28,359 nt of DNA from UBA5266 sp964610025 (GCA_964610025.1 CAZSTX010000023.1:1-28359); one strand, 5' to 3'. Positions 18,193-26,881 are shown, counted from the stretch's first letter. Notes: generated by a model from the letters alone, not told the origin. Made by a program: numbers and translations.

Positions 18193-20589
18193 ATGAAACG
18201 AAAAATAATTTTTAGCTGTATTTTAATCATTAGTGTTTTAAAAGTAAATATAAGTAAAGCACAAATTGAATTAAATGAAAATGAACCAATTAAGATTGAA
18301 AAAACAATGGATATGTCCGAACCTGCAGGGGCAATTATAAATAGCCCTGTTATAAATAGTACTATTACTATTAAAGAAGTTGATTTATTGTGGGACGTAC
18401 AACATCCATTTCAACAAAGTCAAACACAAGCATCACAAAAAAGCAATTATACCAATAAGCGTATTTTAAAGCCAGGCGATGCTATTATATTTGAAGTCAA
18501 CAACGGCACTATTAAAGAGGACTCTTCGTTTTTTCCACTTCTTCCATCAGAAATAGAAGAAGCTATAAGCCGTGTACCTATTTGGTTGCATTATGATTTA
18601 CGATTTAAATTCAGACTAATAGAAAATACGGCTCATCGTGCAAAAATGGTCGATTTATTAAATGGAACACCGAAACAATATTTAGACGAAGTCGCTTTTA
18701 TGCTCACTTATCTCCCTTACGAAGTCTTAATAGATAAACGTTTTATCAACGATTGGGATTATTTAGTGAAAAATGTAGAAATGATTTATACTTTTTCAGA
18801 TTCACTAAAATACGTAGAACTTGTAGAAAAAGGAGACACTAACACAAATGATTGGACAACAACAACAAAATATAAAATCAAACAAGGTAATAATTATATA
18901 TGGAGAGAAATAGACCCTTATATTTATTATCAATTTATTGTTATGCCCAAAATAGAAGTAGAAGGTGTGTATGTTGCAGATGGTAATTCGCCAGCATACC
19001 AACGTACTTGGGGGTATGGATGGAGAGAATATTTATGGTTTGACCCTGATACTAATTATAGCTATCGTCCTGTTAATATTTCTGGATATAAAATAGTAAA
19101 TGCATCTGGAAAATATGATTCTTTAAGAGTAGATACCATTCCTCGTTTAGGAGAAATAATGCAAATGCCAGAATATTTATGGAGTGAAGTTAAAACCTAT
19201 TATTTATTTAATAGAGAATATAAACCTACAGACGATGCCATGAATATATTAGGTAATTGGTGTTCACAATGTATTCCTATGGATGTAACTAGCACCAGCG
19301 ATTACAGACCTTCACAACCCAATCATATAGCATGGAAGCATATTGGCAATTGTCATGAAGATGCATTACTTGTTGCTGCTGCGGCTAGAACTTGCCTTAT
19401 TCCTTTGATGCACATTGGCGATTTTTGCGATGACCATGTTTGGGGAATGTTTAACGACGGCTCAAAAAAATGGCATCATTTTGAGTTTTTTAGAGGAGGT
19501 TGCTCTCCCGGAAGACCTTATTATTGGGGAATGACTAATTTGGCAGAAGACGGAGGATATGGGTGGACTAGCTCTTTAGTACAAGGATATGTCCCTGATG
19601 GTAGTTTATATAATGTGTCAGATTACTATTCAAAGAAAAGACCAAGTGCTATTTTAGATTTAACAATAGTTGACGAACTCGGCTGCCCTATCGATGGTGC
19701 AAGAGTAAATCTATATTCAACCAATGAGCAAACGGGAAAAGAATATATATTATCTGCTGGTTATTTATGGACAGATGCTACAGGAAGAATTTATACACCT
19801 ATTGGCACAGATAAAAAATATTATATGAAAGTTTACCATCCTAAATATGGCACCTTTCCCACTGAAAGTGGAAACGTGTATAGATTAATTGATTCAAAAA
19901 CAACCTCTGGAAAAACATATCCTTTAACTTTTGTACTACCAGAAACTCCTAAAAATAGGTCGAGAGTAACTGCAAATAAAAATACTTATGCAGCAGAAAA
20001 AAGTTTAAAAATAAGCTTTGCTGCTAAAAACATTACAACCGATATCAATCCTGTCGATGGGCAACGTTCTACTTTTTATGAAAGAACAGGAACAGATGCA
20101 TTTTTAAATGCTCACGTTTTTTCAGAAAGTGAAATGAATACTTTTAAAACAAAGAAAAATACAGCAGTAGCATCTATTTATACTTTTTATCAAAAACAAC
20201 CGGGAGAATTAGCTGTCCCATTGCAAATGAGTGGAAAAACGTATATTGCGTTGACGAATGATTTTAATTATAAAAATTTTGTAGAAATAGAATACCGTAC
20301 TGATATAGTAAACAAAGCTGAATTTGACCTTAACATTAACAATTATAGTGCTAATGAAATTTCTATCTATCTGTATCCAAATCCAGCAAATAATATTTTA
20401 AATTTAAACGCACTAAATACCAATATTGAACAAATACAAATTTTTGATATCACTGGCAAAGAAGTTAAAAGCAGTGTATCGAATGAAACATTTTGCAATG
20501 TTGATGTAAGTGGATTAGTCCCCGGTATTTACTTTGTTACTATTTTTACAGAAAAAGGAAAAACTGTTAAGAAATTTATAAAACAATAA
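18193..20589 (+). CDS. T9SS-secreted protein with transglutaminase-like core
   Basis: The 798-aa protein has a signal peptide ending near SKAQ (residue 24). A large N-terminal region (about 25-340) is not assigned to any family I recognise. The central part resembles a transglutaminase/papain-like core: C387 in GNCHEDALLVAAAARTC, H415 in DDHVWGMF and an acid at E431 in WHHFEFF, spaced as in that superfamily. A beta-sandwich like a carboxypeptidase-regulatory domain follows (about 486-582), then a further region (585-710). The C-terminus (about 725-798) is a T9SS type A sorting domain with LYPNPANN, IFDITGKEV, VPGIYFVTI and a lysine-rich end. Members of this fold may be proteases, cross-linking enzymes or inactive binding proteins, and the sequence does not decide among them. 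It has its own -7 box and no close co-directional partner, so it is likely monocistronic. Confidence 0.78.
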   Translation: MKRKIIFSCILIISVLKVNISKAQIELNENEPIKIEKTMDMSEPAGAIINSPVINSTITIKEVDLLWDVQHPFQQSQTQASQKSNYTNKRILKPGDAIIFEVNNGTIKEDSSFFPLLPSEIEEAISRVPIWLHYDLRFKFRLIENTAHRAKMVDLLNGTPKQYLDEVAFMLTYLPYEVLIDKRFINDWDYLVKNVEMIYTFSDSLKYVELVEKGDTNTNDWTTTTKYKIKQGNNYIWREIDPYIYYQFIVMPKIEVEGVYVADGNSPAYQRTWGYGWREYLWFDPDTNYSYRPVNISGYKIVNASGKYDSLRVDTIPRLGEIMQMPEYLWSEVKTYYLFNREYKPTDDAMNILGNWCSQCIPMDVTSTSDYRPSQPNHIAWKHIGNCHEDALLVAAAARTCLIPLMHIGDFCDDHVWGMFNDGSKKWHHFEFFRGGCSPGRPYYWGMTNLAEDGGYGWTSSLVQGYVPDGSLYNVSDYYSKKRPSAILDLTIVDELGCPIDGARVNLYSTNEQTGKEYILSAGYLWTDATGRIYTPIGTDKKYYMKVYHPKYGTFPTESGNVYRLIDSKTTSGKTYPLTFVLPETPKNRSRVTANKNTYAAEKSLKISFAAKNITTDINPVDGQRSTFYERTGTDAFLNAHVFSESEMNTFKTKKNTAVASIYTFYQKQPGELAVPLQMSGKTYIALTNDFNYKNFVEIEYRTDIVNKAEFDLNINNYSANEISIYLYPNPANNILNLNALNTNIEQIQIFDITGKEVKSSVSNETFCNVDVSGLVPGIYFVTIFTEKGKTVKKFIKQ

Positions 20590-20609
20590 AATAAATAAAA
20601 AAATAGTAT

Positions 20610-20658
20610 GTATTTAAAAAATCTATAGAACAATATTCTCTGTAGATTTTTTAAATAC
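20610..20658 (+). terminator. Long hairpin terminator overlapping the ribBA promoter
   Basis: Arms 20610-20625 (GTATTTAAAAAATCTA) and 20643-20658 are perfect complements over 16 bp. The stem extends inward by about four more pairs, including one G-U, to a loop of about 9 nt. It starts 21 nt past the stop of the transglutaminase-like gene. It probably terminates that transcript. Its 3' arm overlaps the first three bases of the ribBA -7 box. Confidence 0.6.
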
Positions 20659-20664
20659 TTTTGC
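20656..20664 (+). promoter_or_regulatory. -7 box for ribBA
   Basis: TACTTTTGC matches the Bacteroidota -7 consensus and lies 40 nt before the ribBA start. The -33 region falls inside the preceding hairpin and shows no TTTG. I see no FMN riboswitch: the leader is too short and lacks its conserved stems. Confidence 0.5.
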
Positions 20665-20703
20665 ACACTTAAAATTAAAATAAAATATAGCAATTAAACT
20701 TTT

Positions 20704-21921
20704 ATGGAAATCAAATTAAACACTATCGAAGAAGCATTAGAAGATTTTAAACAAGGAAAATTTCTTATAGTAGTAGATGATGAAGAAAGAGAAAATGAGG
20801 GTGATTTTATTATAGCAGCTGAAAAAATTACTCCAGAAAAAGTAAATTTTATGATTACCCATGGAAGAGGTGTGTTGTGTGCTCCTATCACTACGCAACG
20901 TTGCAAAGAATTAAACCTTGATATGCAAGTAATTAATAATACTTCCATTCATGAAACACCTTTTACAGTAACAATTGATTTGCTGGGACATGGATGCACT
21001 ACAGGTGTTTCAATGTACGATAGAGCTGCGACCATAAAAGCCTTAACCGATACAAATATGGTATCGAAAGATTTTGGAAGACCCGGACATATCAATCCTT
21101 TGCAAGCAAGAGATGGAGGAGTATTAATACGCGCAGGACATACTGAAGCTACTGTTGATATTGCACGCCTTGCAGGATTGTATCCTGCAGGAGCTTTAAT
21201 AGAAATTATTAATGATGATGGAAGCATGGCACGCTTGCCTCAACTTATGGAAGTTGCTAAAAAACATAATATTAAAATTATTAGCATTCAAGATTTAATA
21301 GCTTACCGTATAAAAACAGAAACATTTATACGCAAAGAAGAAGAAGTCGGATTGCCTACTAAATTTGGTGATTTTAAATTGATAGCTTACACTCAATTAA
21401 ATAATAATAATACTCATTTGGTATTAAAAAAAGGAGAATGGGAAAAAGATGAACCTATTTTAGTTAGAGTGCATTCCTCTTGTGCAACAGGCGATATTTT
21501 TGGCTCTTGCAAATGCGATTGCGGTCCCCAACTGCATGAATCGATGAAAATGATTGAAAACGAAGGAAAAGGTTTGATTATTTATATGAGCCAAGAAGGT
21601 AGAGGAATAGGATTAGTTAATAAACTAAAAGCCTATCATTTACAAGAGTTAGGACGCGATACCGTTGAAGCAAACCTTGAACTTGGATTTCGTGCTGACG
21701 AACGAGATTATGGTGTTGGCGCTCAAATATTAAGAGACCTTAATGCAACCAATGTTATTTTGATAACCAATAATCCCACCAAACGAGTTGGCTTAGCTGG
21801 GCATGGTATTACAATTAAAAAAACAATTCCTATTGTTATTCAACCCAATTCACATAACGAAAAATACTTGCTTACAAAACAAGAAAAAATGGGGCATACG
21901 TTAGATGTCAAAAAAAAATAA
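20704..21921 (+). CDS. ribBA: Bifunctional 3,4-dihydroxy-2-butanone 4-phosphate synthase / GTP cyclohydrolase II
   Basis: This cytoplasmic enzyme supplies both early inputs of riboflavin synthesis. The RibB half (about 1-200) converts ribulose 5-phosphate to the butanone phosphate, and the RibA half (about 205-400) opens GTP. RibB signatures are VDDEERENEGD near 24-34, GRGVLCAPI, HTEATVDIARLAG near 146-158, and the acidic metal site. RibA shows the zinc cysteines C260, C271 and C273 in a C-x10-C-x-C arrangement, then YMSQEGRGIGLVNK and NNPTKRVGL. The length of 405 aa is normal for the fused enzyme. The last codons include a run of nine A residues, and the next gene overlaps by 17 nt. The other riboflavin genes are not in this window. 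Confidence 0.97.
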   Translation: MEIKLNTIEEALEDFKQGKFLIVVDDEERENEGDFIIAAEKITPEKVNFMITHGRGVLCAPITTQRCKELNLDMQVINNTSIHETPFTVTIDLLGHGCTTGVSMYDRAATIKALTDTNMVSKDFGRPGHINPLQARDGGVLIRAGHTEATVDIARLAGLYPAGALIEIINDDGSMARLPQLMEVAKKHNIKIISIQDLIAYRIKTETFIRKEEEVGLPTKFGDFKLIAYTQLNNNNTHLVLKKGEWEKDEPILVRVHSSCATGDIFGSCKCDCGPQLHESMKMIENEGKGLIIYMSQEGRGIGLVNKLKAYHLQELGRDTVEANLELGFRADERDYGVGAQILRDLNATNVILITNNPTKRVGLAGHGITIKKTIPIVIQPNSHNEKYLLTKQEKMGHTLDVKKK

Positions 21922-22567
21922 TATGTTTCAACTATTAGATGATAGCATTGAGGATTATTGTGATGCTCATTCTACGCCAGAAGATGAAATTTTATACGCA
22001 CTTAATAGAGACACACATCTAAAAACTGTTAATCCTCGTATGATAAGTGGCTATCGTCAAGGATTGTTTCTCGAAATGATAAGTCAATTAGTTTTGCCAG
22101 AACGAATACTCGAATTAGGTACTTTTACTGCATACACTACTATTTGCTTGGCACGTGGATTAAAAGAAAATGGACTTATTTATACAATAGAAAAAAATAT
22201 TGAATTTAAAAATACCATACATCATTATTTAGATAAAGCAAAGATAACATCTAAAACAAAAGTCTTGTTTGGAAATGCTTTAGATATTATTCCCACTTTA
22301 GAAGAAAAATGGGATATTATTTATATTGATGCCGATAAAACTAATTATTTGAATTACTATAAATTATTGCTCCCGTCTTTAAAATCTAATGGAATATTAT
22401 TTGCAGACAATGTATTGTGGAATGGAAAAATATCGTTAGAAACAAACGAAAAAGATAAAGATACCAAAGCTATAAAAGAATTTAATGAATTTGTGCAACG
22501 AGATGGAAGAGTTAAAAATGTTTTACTCCCTCTTAGAGACGGAATTATGATGGTGAAAAAAAAATAA
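21905..22567 (+). CDS. Class I SAM-dependent O-methyltransferase (family 3)
   Basis: This 220-aa protein is a Rossmann-fold methyltransferase of the catechol/caffeoyl-CoA O-methyltransferase type. SAM-binding signatures are ILELGTFTAYTTICLARGL (motif I) and IYTIEK. IIYIDADKTNYLNYY carries the metal-binding aspartates, with a further FADNVLWNGKI. The substrate cannot be told from the sequence; bacterial members methylate assorted hydroxyls. The first ATG overlaps the 3' end of ribBA by 17 nt in the +1 frame. A second ATG at 21923, one base past the ribBA stop, would give a 214-aa protein and is equally credible. Either way translation is probably coupled to ribBA. Confidence 0.87.
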   Translation: MSKKNNMFQLLDDSIEDYCDAHSTPEDEILYALNRDTHLKTVNPRMISGYRQGLFLEMISQLVLPERILELGTFTAYTTICLARGLKENGLIYTIEKNIEFKNTIHHYLDKAKITSKTKVLFGNALDIIPTLEEKWDIIYIDADKTNYLNYYKLLLPSLKSNGILFADNVLWNGKISLETNEKDKDTKAIKEFNEFVQRDGRVKNVLLPLRDGIMMVKKK

Positions 22568-22587
22568 TTTTATATTGAAATTATTCA

Positions 22588-22596
22588 TATTTTTGC
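22588..22596 (+). promoter_or_regulatory. -7 box for the DUF3078 gene
   Basis: TATTTTTGC matches TAnnTTTG plus a pyrimidine. It lies 55 nt before the ATG at 22651 and 20 nt after the O-methyltransferase stop. No TTTG is seen at -33. Confidence 0.45.
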
Positions 22597-22650
22597 ACTA
22601 ATTTTTTTTGCATTAAATAACTTATTATTAATATTATCAAATTAAAAAAA

Positions 22651-23640
22651 ATGAACAGAAAAACTTATTTATTTTTAGTTGTTTTAATCATTGCGAGTTT
22701 AAGTTTAAAATTATCAGCCCAAGAGGTAAGAGAACTTGCAACATCAACTTCCGAACTTGCTCAAAAAGTAGACACTTCGATTAAAGAAAAAACGTGGGTT
22801 TTTGGTGGAATGTCTTTAATAACATTCGGACAAGACTATATGCACAATTGGAATGCAGGTGGAACGCCAGCTATTAATTTAAAAGGAATGGGCAACCTTT
22901 TCTTAAAATATTCGAAAGATAAAATATTTTGGGAAAATGCTTTAGATGTAACCTATGGGGTGCAACGTAATTTTGAAACCAAACAAAATACTAAAACCGA
23001 CGACAAACTCGAATTTAATACTAATCTGGGCTATATAATAGGAAAAAATTGGAATTGTGGAGCACTAATGAAATATCAAACACAAATGACACAAGGTTAT
23101 ATAAATGACACTATATTGACTTCTAATTTTATGACGCCAGGTTATTTAATTACTTCTATAGGAATTGAATACAAACGAAAAATGTGGTCTTTGTTCATTT
23201 CACCTATTACTAACAAAACGACATTTAAAACAGATAATCGTTTTTACGAAACAAATAGTTTTGCTGTCGATTCTGGGAAAAAAGTCTATGCCGGATTAGG
23301 AGCTTTCTTAAAAGCTGCCTATAAATATGATATCCATCCTAAAATACACTTAGATACAAAATTAGAACTTTTCTCAGACTATCTTAACCAGCCTCAAAAT
23401 ATAGATGTAAACTTTGAAATGAGATGGAATTTTATGGTTACAAAATGGTTGATGGCAACTTTATACGTAGCTGTCCTTTATGATTATGACATTCGTTTCA
23501 CTGTTTATGATGCCGATGGAATTACTCCCAAAGTAGGTTATGATGGAAAAGTTATGACTACCGACCATGTGCAGTTTAAAGAAAACTTTGGATTGTCATT
23601 TACATATAATTTCAAAGTCCCAGATTTAACAAAAAAATAA
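22651..23640 (+). CDS. DUF3078 outer-membrane protein
   Basis: The 329-aa protein has a signal peptide ending near LKLSAQ (residue 24). The mature part matches what I know of DUF3078, a family largely confined to Bacteroidota: a WVFGGMSLITFGQ opening, HNWNAGGTPAINLKGM, repeated aromatic/polar alternation typical of transmembrane beta strands, and a closing FGLSFTYNFKV strand. It is probably an outer-membrane barrel of unknown function. The leader before the ATG is A-rich (a run of seven As). The next gene starts 71 bp later with only a small 6-bp hairpin (23683-23698) between, so the two could share a transcript. Confidence 0.82.
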   Translation: MNRKTYLFLVVLIIASLSLKLSAQEVRELATSTSELAQKVDTSIKEKTWVFGGMSLITFGQDYMHNWNAGGTPAINLKGMGNLFLKYSKDKIFWENALDVTYGVQRNFETKQNTKTDDKLEFNTNLGYIIGKNWNCGALMKYQTQMTQGYINDTILTSNFMTPGYLITSIGIEYKRKMWSLFISPITNKTTFKTDNRFYETNSFAVDSGKKVYAGLGAFLKAAYKYDIHPKIHLDTKLELFSDYLNQPQNIDVNFEMRWNFMVTKWLMATLYVAVLYDYDIRFTVYDADGITPKVGYDGKVMTTDHVQFKENFGLSFTYNFKVPDLTKK

Positions 23641-23711
23641 TCATATAGCTAAAATAAATTGATTGTTATTTGGTTATTAATAAAGGATTTTTATCCTTAT
23701 ATTAATTACTT

Positions 23712-24515
23712 ATGAAATACTTCTTTCTGCACACCAAATATATTCTTCTTATTAGTATAAGCTATATGCTTTTATGTGCATCACCTGTTTTTTCACAGAC
23801 ACAAATGCGGCGTTCAACTACCGACACAGCAGGATTGATAGCTTATATAAGTGCTAACTATTCTTATTTGTTTGTGCTGAAAACCTCTGATTTGTACAAA
23901 GAAAGTGGCAATTTAATGTCAATAGGCACTAATTTAAGCCTAAAAACTAAAACAAATTGGACCATAGAATCTGGCTTTAGCTATTTGTTTTCAGGAAAAG
24001 TAAAAGGTACTGATTCAATGTTCGCAATGCTGACTAATAACGCAGGGCTAATTATTGATGGAAATGGTGTAGGAGCTGATATTGAAGTAGATACAAGAGG
24101 TTGGGCTTTGCGACTTGAAGGCGGAAAAGTATTTCCTCTTACAAAAAAATATCAAAACGCAGGCATACACGCAAAATTAGGTATTGGGCTATTGCAACGC
24201 TATGTCTTTATTAAAAATCCAGATAATTTAGTGCCAAGTTTAACAGACGAATACAAAAAAGGTTACGACAGATTGACTTTAGGACTCTCTTTGTACCAAT
24301 ATATCGGATACACATATTTATCCAATGTTAAATACTCCTGTTTTTATGGGGGAGTCGAATTTTATGAAATATTCTCAAAGCGACAACGAGATTACGATTT
24401 TCTTCTTATGGGAAAAGATAATCGAAAGTTTTTTGATGTGATGATTGGGTTAAAGTTCGGATGGATAGTTCCTTTGTATAAAAAAGAATATATCGACACT
24501 TATTATTTTCGTTAA
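23712..24515 (+). CDS. Uncharacterised secreted or outer-membrane protein upstream of kdtA
   Basis: I do not recognise this 267-aa protein. It has a clear signal peptide (YILLISISYMLLCASPVFS, cleaved near residue 29). The rest alternates hydrophobic and polar residues in short strands: LIAYISANYSYLFVL, SIGTNLSLKT, WTIESGFSYLFSG, HAKLGIGLLQRYVFI, VMIGLKFGWIVPLY. This suggests an 8- to 10-strand outer-membrane barrel. The C-terminus ends in TYYFR, an aromatic ending of the kind many barrels use. Its stop lies only 3 bp before the start of kdtA/waaA and no promoter box precedes it. It is therefore probably co-expressed with the LPS Kdo transferase and perhaps with the DUF3078 gene. An envelope or LPS-related role is an inference from position only. 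Confidence 0.7.
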   Translation: MKYFFLHTKYILLISISYMLLCASPVFSQTQMRRSTTDTAGLIAYISANYSYLFVLKTSDLYKESGNLMSIGTNLSLKTKTNWTIESGFSYLFSGKVKGTDSMFAMLTNNAGLIIDGNGVGADIEVDTRGWALRLEGGKVFPLTKKYQNAGIHAKLGIGLLQRYVFIKNPDNLVPSLTDEYKKGYDRLTLGLSLYQYIGYTYLSNVKYSCFYGGVEFYEIFSKRQRDYDFLLMGKDNRKFFDVMIGLKFGWIVPLYKKEYIDTYYFR

Positions 24516-24518
24516 AAA

Positions 24519-25745
24519 ATGAGACAATTATATTCCTTGTTTATTTATTTTTACTCATTGGCAATTCGTTTGGCTGCTTTAAAAAATAAAAAAGCGAAAT
24601 TATGGGTAGAGGGAAGAAGAAATACTTTTGATTATTTAATCGAAAAATGCAAGGGAGAACAGCAATTTATTTGGTTTCATTGTGCTTCACTTGGAGAGTT
24701 TGAACAAGGGCGTACATTAATATCCTTAATAAAAGAAAATAAACCAAACTATAAAATTCTACTAACTTTTTTTTCTCCCTCAGGCTATGAAATTCAGAGA
24801 AACAATACTTTAGCAGATATTATAACTTATTTGCCAATAGATAGCGTTCAGAATGCTAAAAAATTTATACGCATCGTAAAACCAAGTTATATTTTTTTTG
24901 TAAAATATGAATATTGGTTCAATTACATCAATGAGGCTTTCAAACAAAACATTCCTTTTTATAGTATAGCTTCCATTTTTAGGAAAAATCAATATTTTTT
25001 TAAACCTTATGCCAAATGGTTTAGAAAAGAACTAAATAAAATAACATATTTTTATACGCAAAATCAGGAATCAAAACACTTGCTAAACAGTATAGGTATT
25101 TCACAATGCGATATTTATGGCGATACGCGCTTCGATACCGTAGCTGAGTTAAATAAAAAAGAAAATCCAATAATAGAAAAATTTATAGGAAATAAGCCAA
25201 CTGTTTTAGCAGGAAGCACATGGAAAGAAGATGAAAAAATAATAGCTTCTATTATTTATAGTAATCAATACAAATGGATAATTGCCCCTCACGAAGTAGA
25301 CGAAAAGCATTTAATGCAATTGCGTAATTTATTCTCACAATTTGAATGCGTGTTTTATAGCGAAATAACTCCCGAAATGTTTCTCGAAAATTATAAGATA
25401 TTGATAATAGATAAAATAGGTTTACTTCGTTATCTTTATTATTATGCAAATCTTGCTTATATTGGAGGAGGTTTTGGTAAAGGTATACACAATACACTTG
25501 AAGCCGTAACTTATGGATTAGCAGTTGTTTTTGGTCCAAATTATAAAAAATTTCAAGAAGCTCACGATTTAATTAAACAACATATTGCTTATCCTATTCG
25601 CAATGCAAAAGAATTAGATGCTATACTGCAAAAATTTCATAACGATACACCATTTTTTTTACAAATCTCTAAAGCAGCTAAAGAGTATATTCATTTACAA
25701 AAAGGAGCTAGTGAAAAAATATTTTCTTCTGTTTTTGAAAATTAA
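24519..25745 (+). CDS. waaA: 3-deoxy-D-manno-octulosonic acid (Kdo) transferase
   Basis: WaaA (KdtA) adds Kdo from CMP-Kdo to lipid A precursor at the inner-membrane face. The 408-aa protein, close to the usual 420-430 aa, begins with a membrane-associated helix (YSLFIYFYSLAIRLAAL). The LWVEGRRN motif follows, then WFHCASLGEFEQG, with E60 where the catalytic base of GT30 enzymes lies. The C-terminal GT-B half contains LAGSTWKEDEK and YIGGGFGKGIHNTLEAV followed by GPNYKKFQEA, the donor-binding signature of the family. It presumably follows the uncharacterised secreted-protein gene in one transcript (3-bp gap). Whether it adds one or two Kdo units cannot be read here. Confidence 0.95.
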   Translation: MRQLYSLFIYFYSLAIRLAALKNKKAKLWVEGRRNTFDYLIEKCKGEQQFIWFHCASLGEFEQGRTLISLIKENKPNYKILLTFFSPSGYEIQRNNTLADIITYLPIDSVQNAKKFIRIVKPSYIFFVKYEYWFNYINEAFKQNIPFYSIASIFRKNQYFFKPYAKWFRKELNKITYFYTQNQESKHLLNSIGISQCDIYGDTRFDTVAELNKKENPIIEKFIGNKPTVLAGSTWKEDEKIIASIIYSNQYKWIIAPHEVDEKHLMQLRNLFSQFECVFYSEITPEMFLENYKILIIDKIGLLRYLYYYANLAYIGGGFGKGIHNTLEAVTYGLAVVFGPNYKKFQEAHDLIKQHIAYPIRNAKELDAILQKFHNDTPFFLQISKAAKEYIHLQKGASEKIFSSVFEN

Positions 25746-25781
25746 GTAATTTTTTTATGCCGCATTGTCGTTTTTTTAATG

Positions 25782-25790
25782 TAATTTTGC
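25782..25790 (+). promoter_or_regulatory. -7 box for trpS
   Basis: TAATTTTGC matches TAnnTTTG plus a pyrimidine, 40 nt before the trpS ATG and 36 nt after the waaA stop. No TTTG is visible at the -33 position. No T-box or other leader structure is evident. Confidence 0.5.
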
Positions 25791-25829
25791 AGTAATTTTA
25801 TAAAAAAAAGAAAATTAAAAATTACAATA

Positions 25830-26816
25830 ATGGAAACAGTTGTAAGTGGAATACGCTCAACAGGAAATCTTCATTTAGGAAATTATTTTGGAGCATTGAG
25901 CAATTTTGTGAAGATGCAACACAAAAATCGTTGTTTTTTCTTTATTGCCGACTATCATGCTTTAACAACCCATCCTACAGCTGAAAATATAAAAAATAAT
26001 GCAAAACAAGTAATAGTTGAATACTTAGCTGCTGGATTAGACCCCGAAATCGCTGTCTTATACCTGCAAAGCGATGTCCCCGAAGTATTAGAATTGTATT
26101 TGTTTTTAAATATGAATGCTTATCTTGGCGAACTACAACGCTGTACTTCATTTAAGGATAAAATACGTTTACAGCCCAACAACGTCAATGCAGGTTTATT
26201 GACTTACCCCTCTTTAATGGCGGCTGATATTTTGATACATAAAGCTGATAAAGTACCAGTAGGTAAAGATCAAGAGCAGCATCTAGAAATGACGCGTTTG
26301 TTTGCTTCGCGTTTCAATCGGATGTATAAAGTAGATTATTTTAAAGAACCACAAGCATATAATTATGGTGAAAATTTAGTGAAAATTCCGGGATTAGATG
26401 GCAGTTTGAAAATGGGAAAATCGGAAGGAAATGCTATCTATTTAAGTGATAGCCCAGAAATTATTCGTAAAAAAGTAATGAAAGCTAAAACCGATTCCGG
26501 TCCAACAACGCCCTATCAAGAAAAATCGCAAGAAATTCAAAATTTATTTCTCATTATGCAACATGTTGCTGCTCCCGAAACCATAACTTTTTTTGAAAAT
26601 GCGTATAACGATTGCAGTATTCGTTATGGTGATTTGAAAAAACAATTGGCAGAAGACATTGTAACTTTCTGTTCTCCAATACGAGAGCGCATTTTAACGC
26701 TTTCGTCTCAAGATAAATTGATAAGCGAAATTATGGATGTCGGAGCCGAAAAAGCCCGACAAAATGCACGAAAAACTATTGCTGAAATACGAGAAATTAT
26801 TGGATTTCGAAAATAA
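25830..26816 (+). CDS. trpS: Tryptophanyl-tRNA synthetase
   Basis: This class I aminoacyl-tRNA synthetase charges tRNA-Trp. The 328-aa length is standard for bacterial TrpRS. The HIGH-type motif is GNLHLGNY (12-19), the KMSKS loop is KMGKS (194-198) followed by EGNAI, and VGKDQEQHLEMTR near 144-156 is the usual tRNA/active-site segment. SGIRSTGNLH at the start fixes the N-terminus, with the ATG preceded by an A-rich leader. The stop at 26816 is followed by about 520 bp with no intact gene. Its own terminator is not adjacent; the nearest good hairpin is at 27240, beyond an IS remnant. Confidence 0.97.
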   Translation: METVVSGIRSTGNLHLGNYFGALSNFVKMQHKNRCFFFIADYHALTTHPTAENIKNNAKQVIVEYLAAGLDPEIAVLYLQSDVPEVLELYLFLNMNAYLGELQRCTSFKDKIRLQPNNVNAGLLTYPSLMAADILIHKADKVPVGKDQEQHLEMTRLFASRFNRMYKVDYFKEPQAYNYGENLVKIPGLDGSLKMGKSEGNAIYLSDSPEIIRKKVMKAKTDSGPTTPYQEKSQEIQNLFLIMQHVAAPETITFFENAYNDCSIRYGDLKKQLAEDIVTFCSPIRERILTLSSQDKLISEIMDVGAEKARQNARKTIAEIREIIGFRK

Positions 26817-26881
26817 TTACTCGCTCCTTACCAACCAAAAATCGTATCTATTTTATAAAAAAAATCAAATGATTTACAAAT

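Noticed and set aside
20664..20703. FMN riboswitch before ribBA
   Set aside because: The leader is only about 40 nt and lacks the conserved multi-stem core.
23683..23698. 6-bp hairpin (AAGGAT/ATCCTT) before the unrecognised secreted-protein gene as a terminator
   Set aside because: Stem is short and no T run follows; it does not convincingly separate this gene from the DUF3078 gene.
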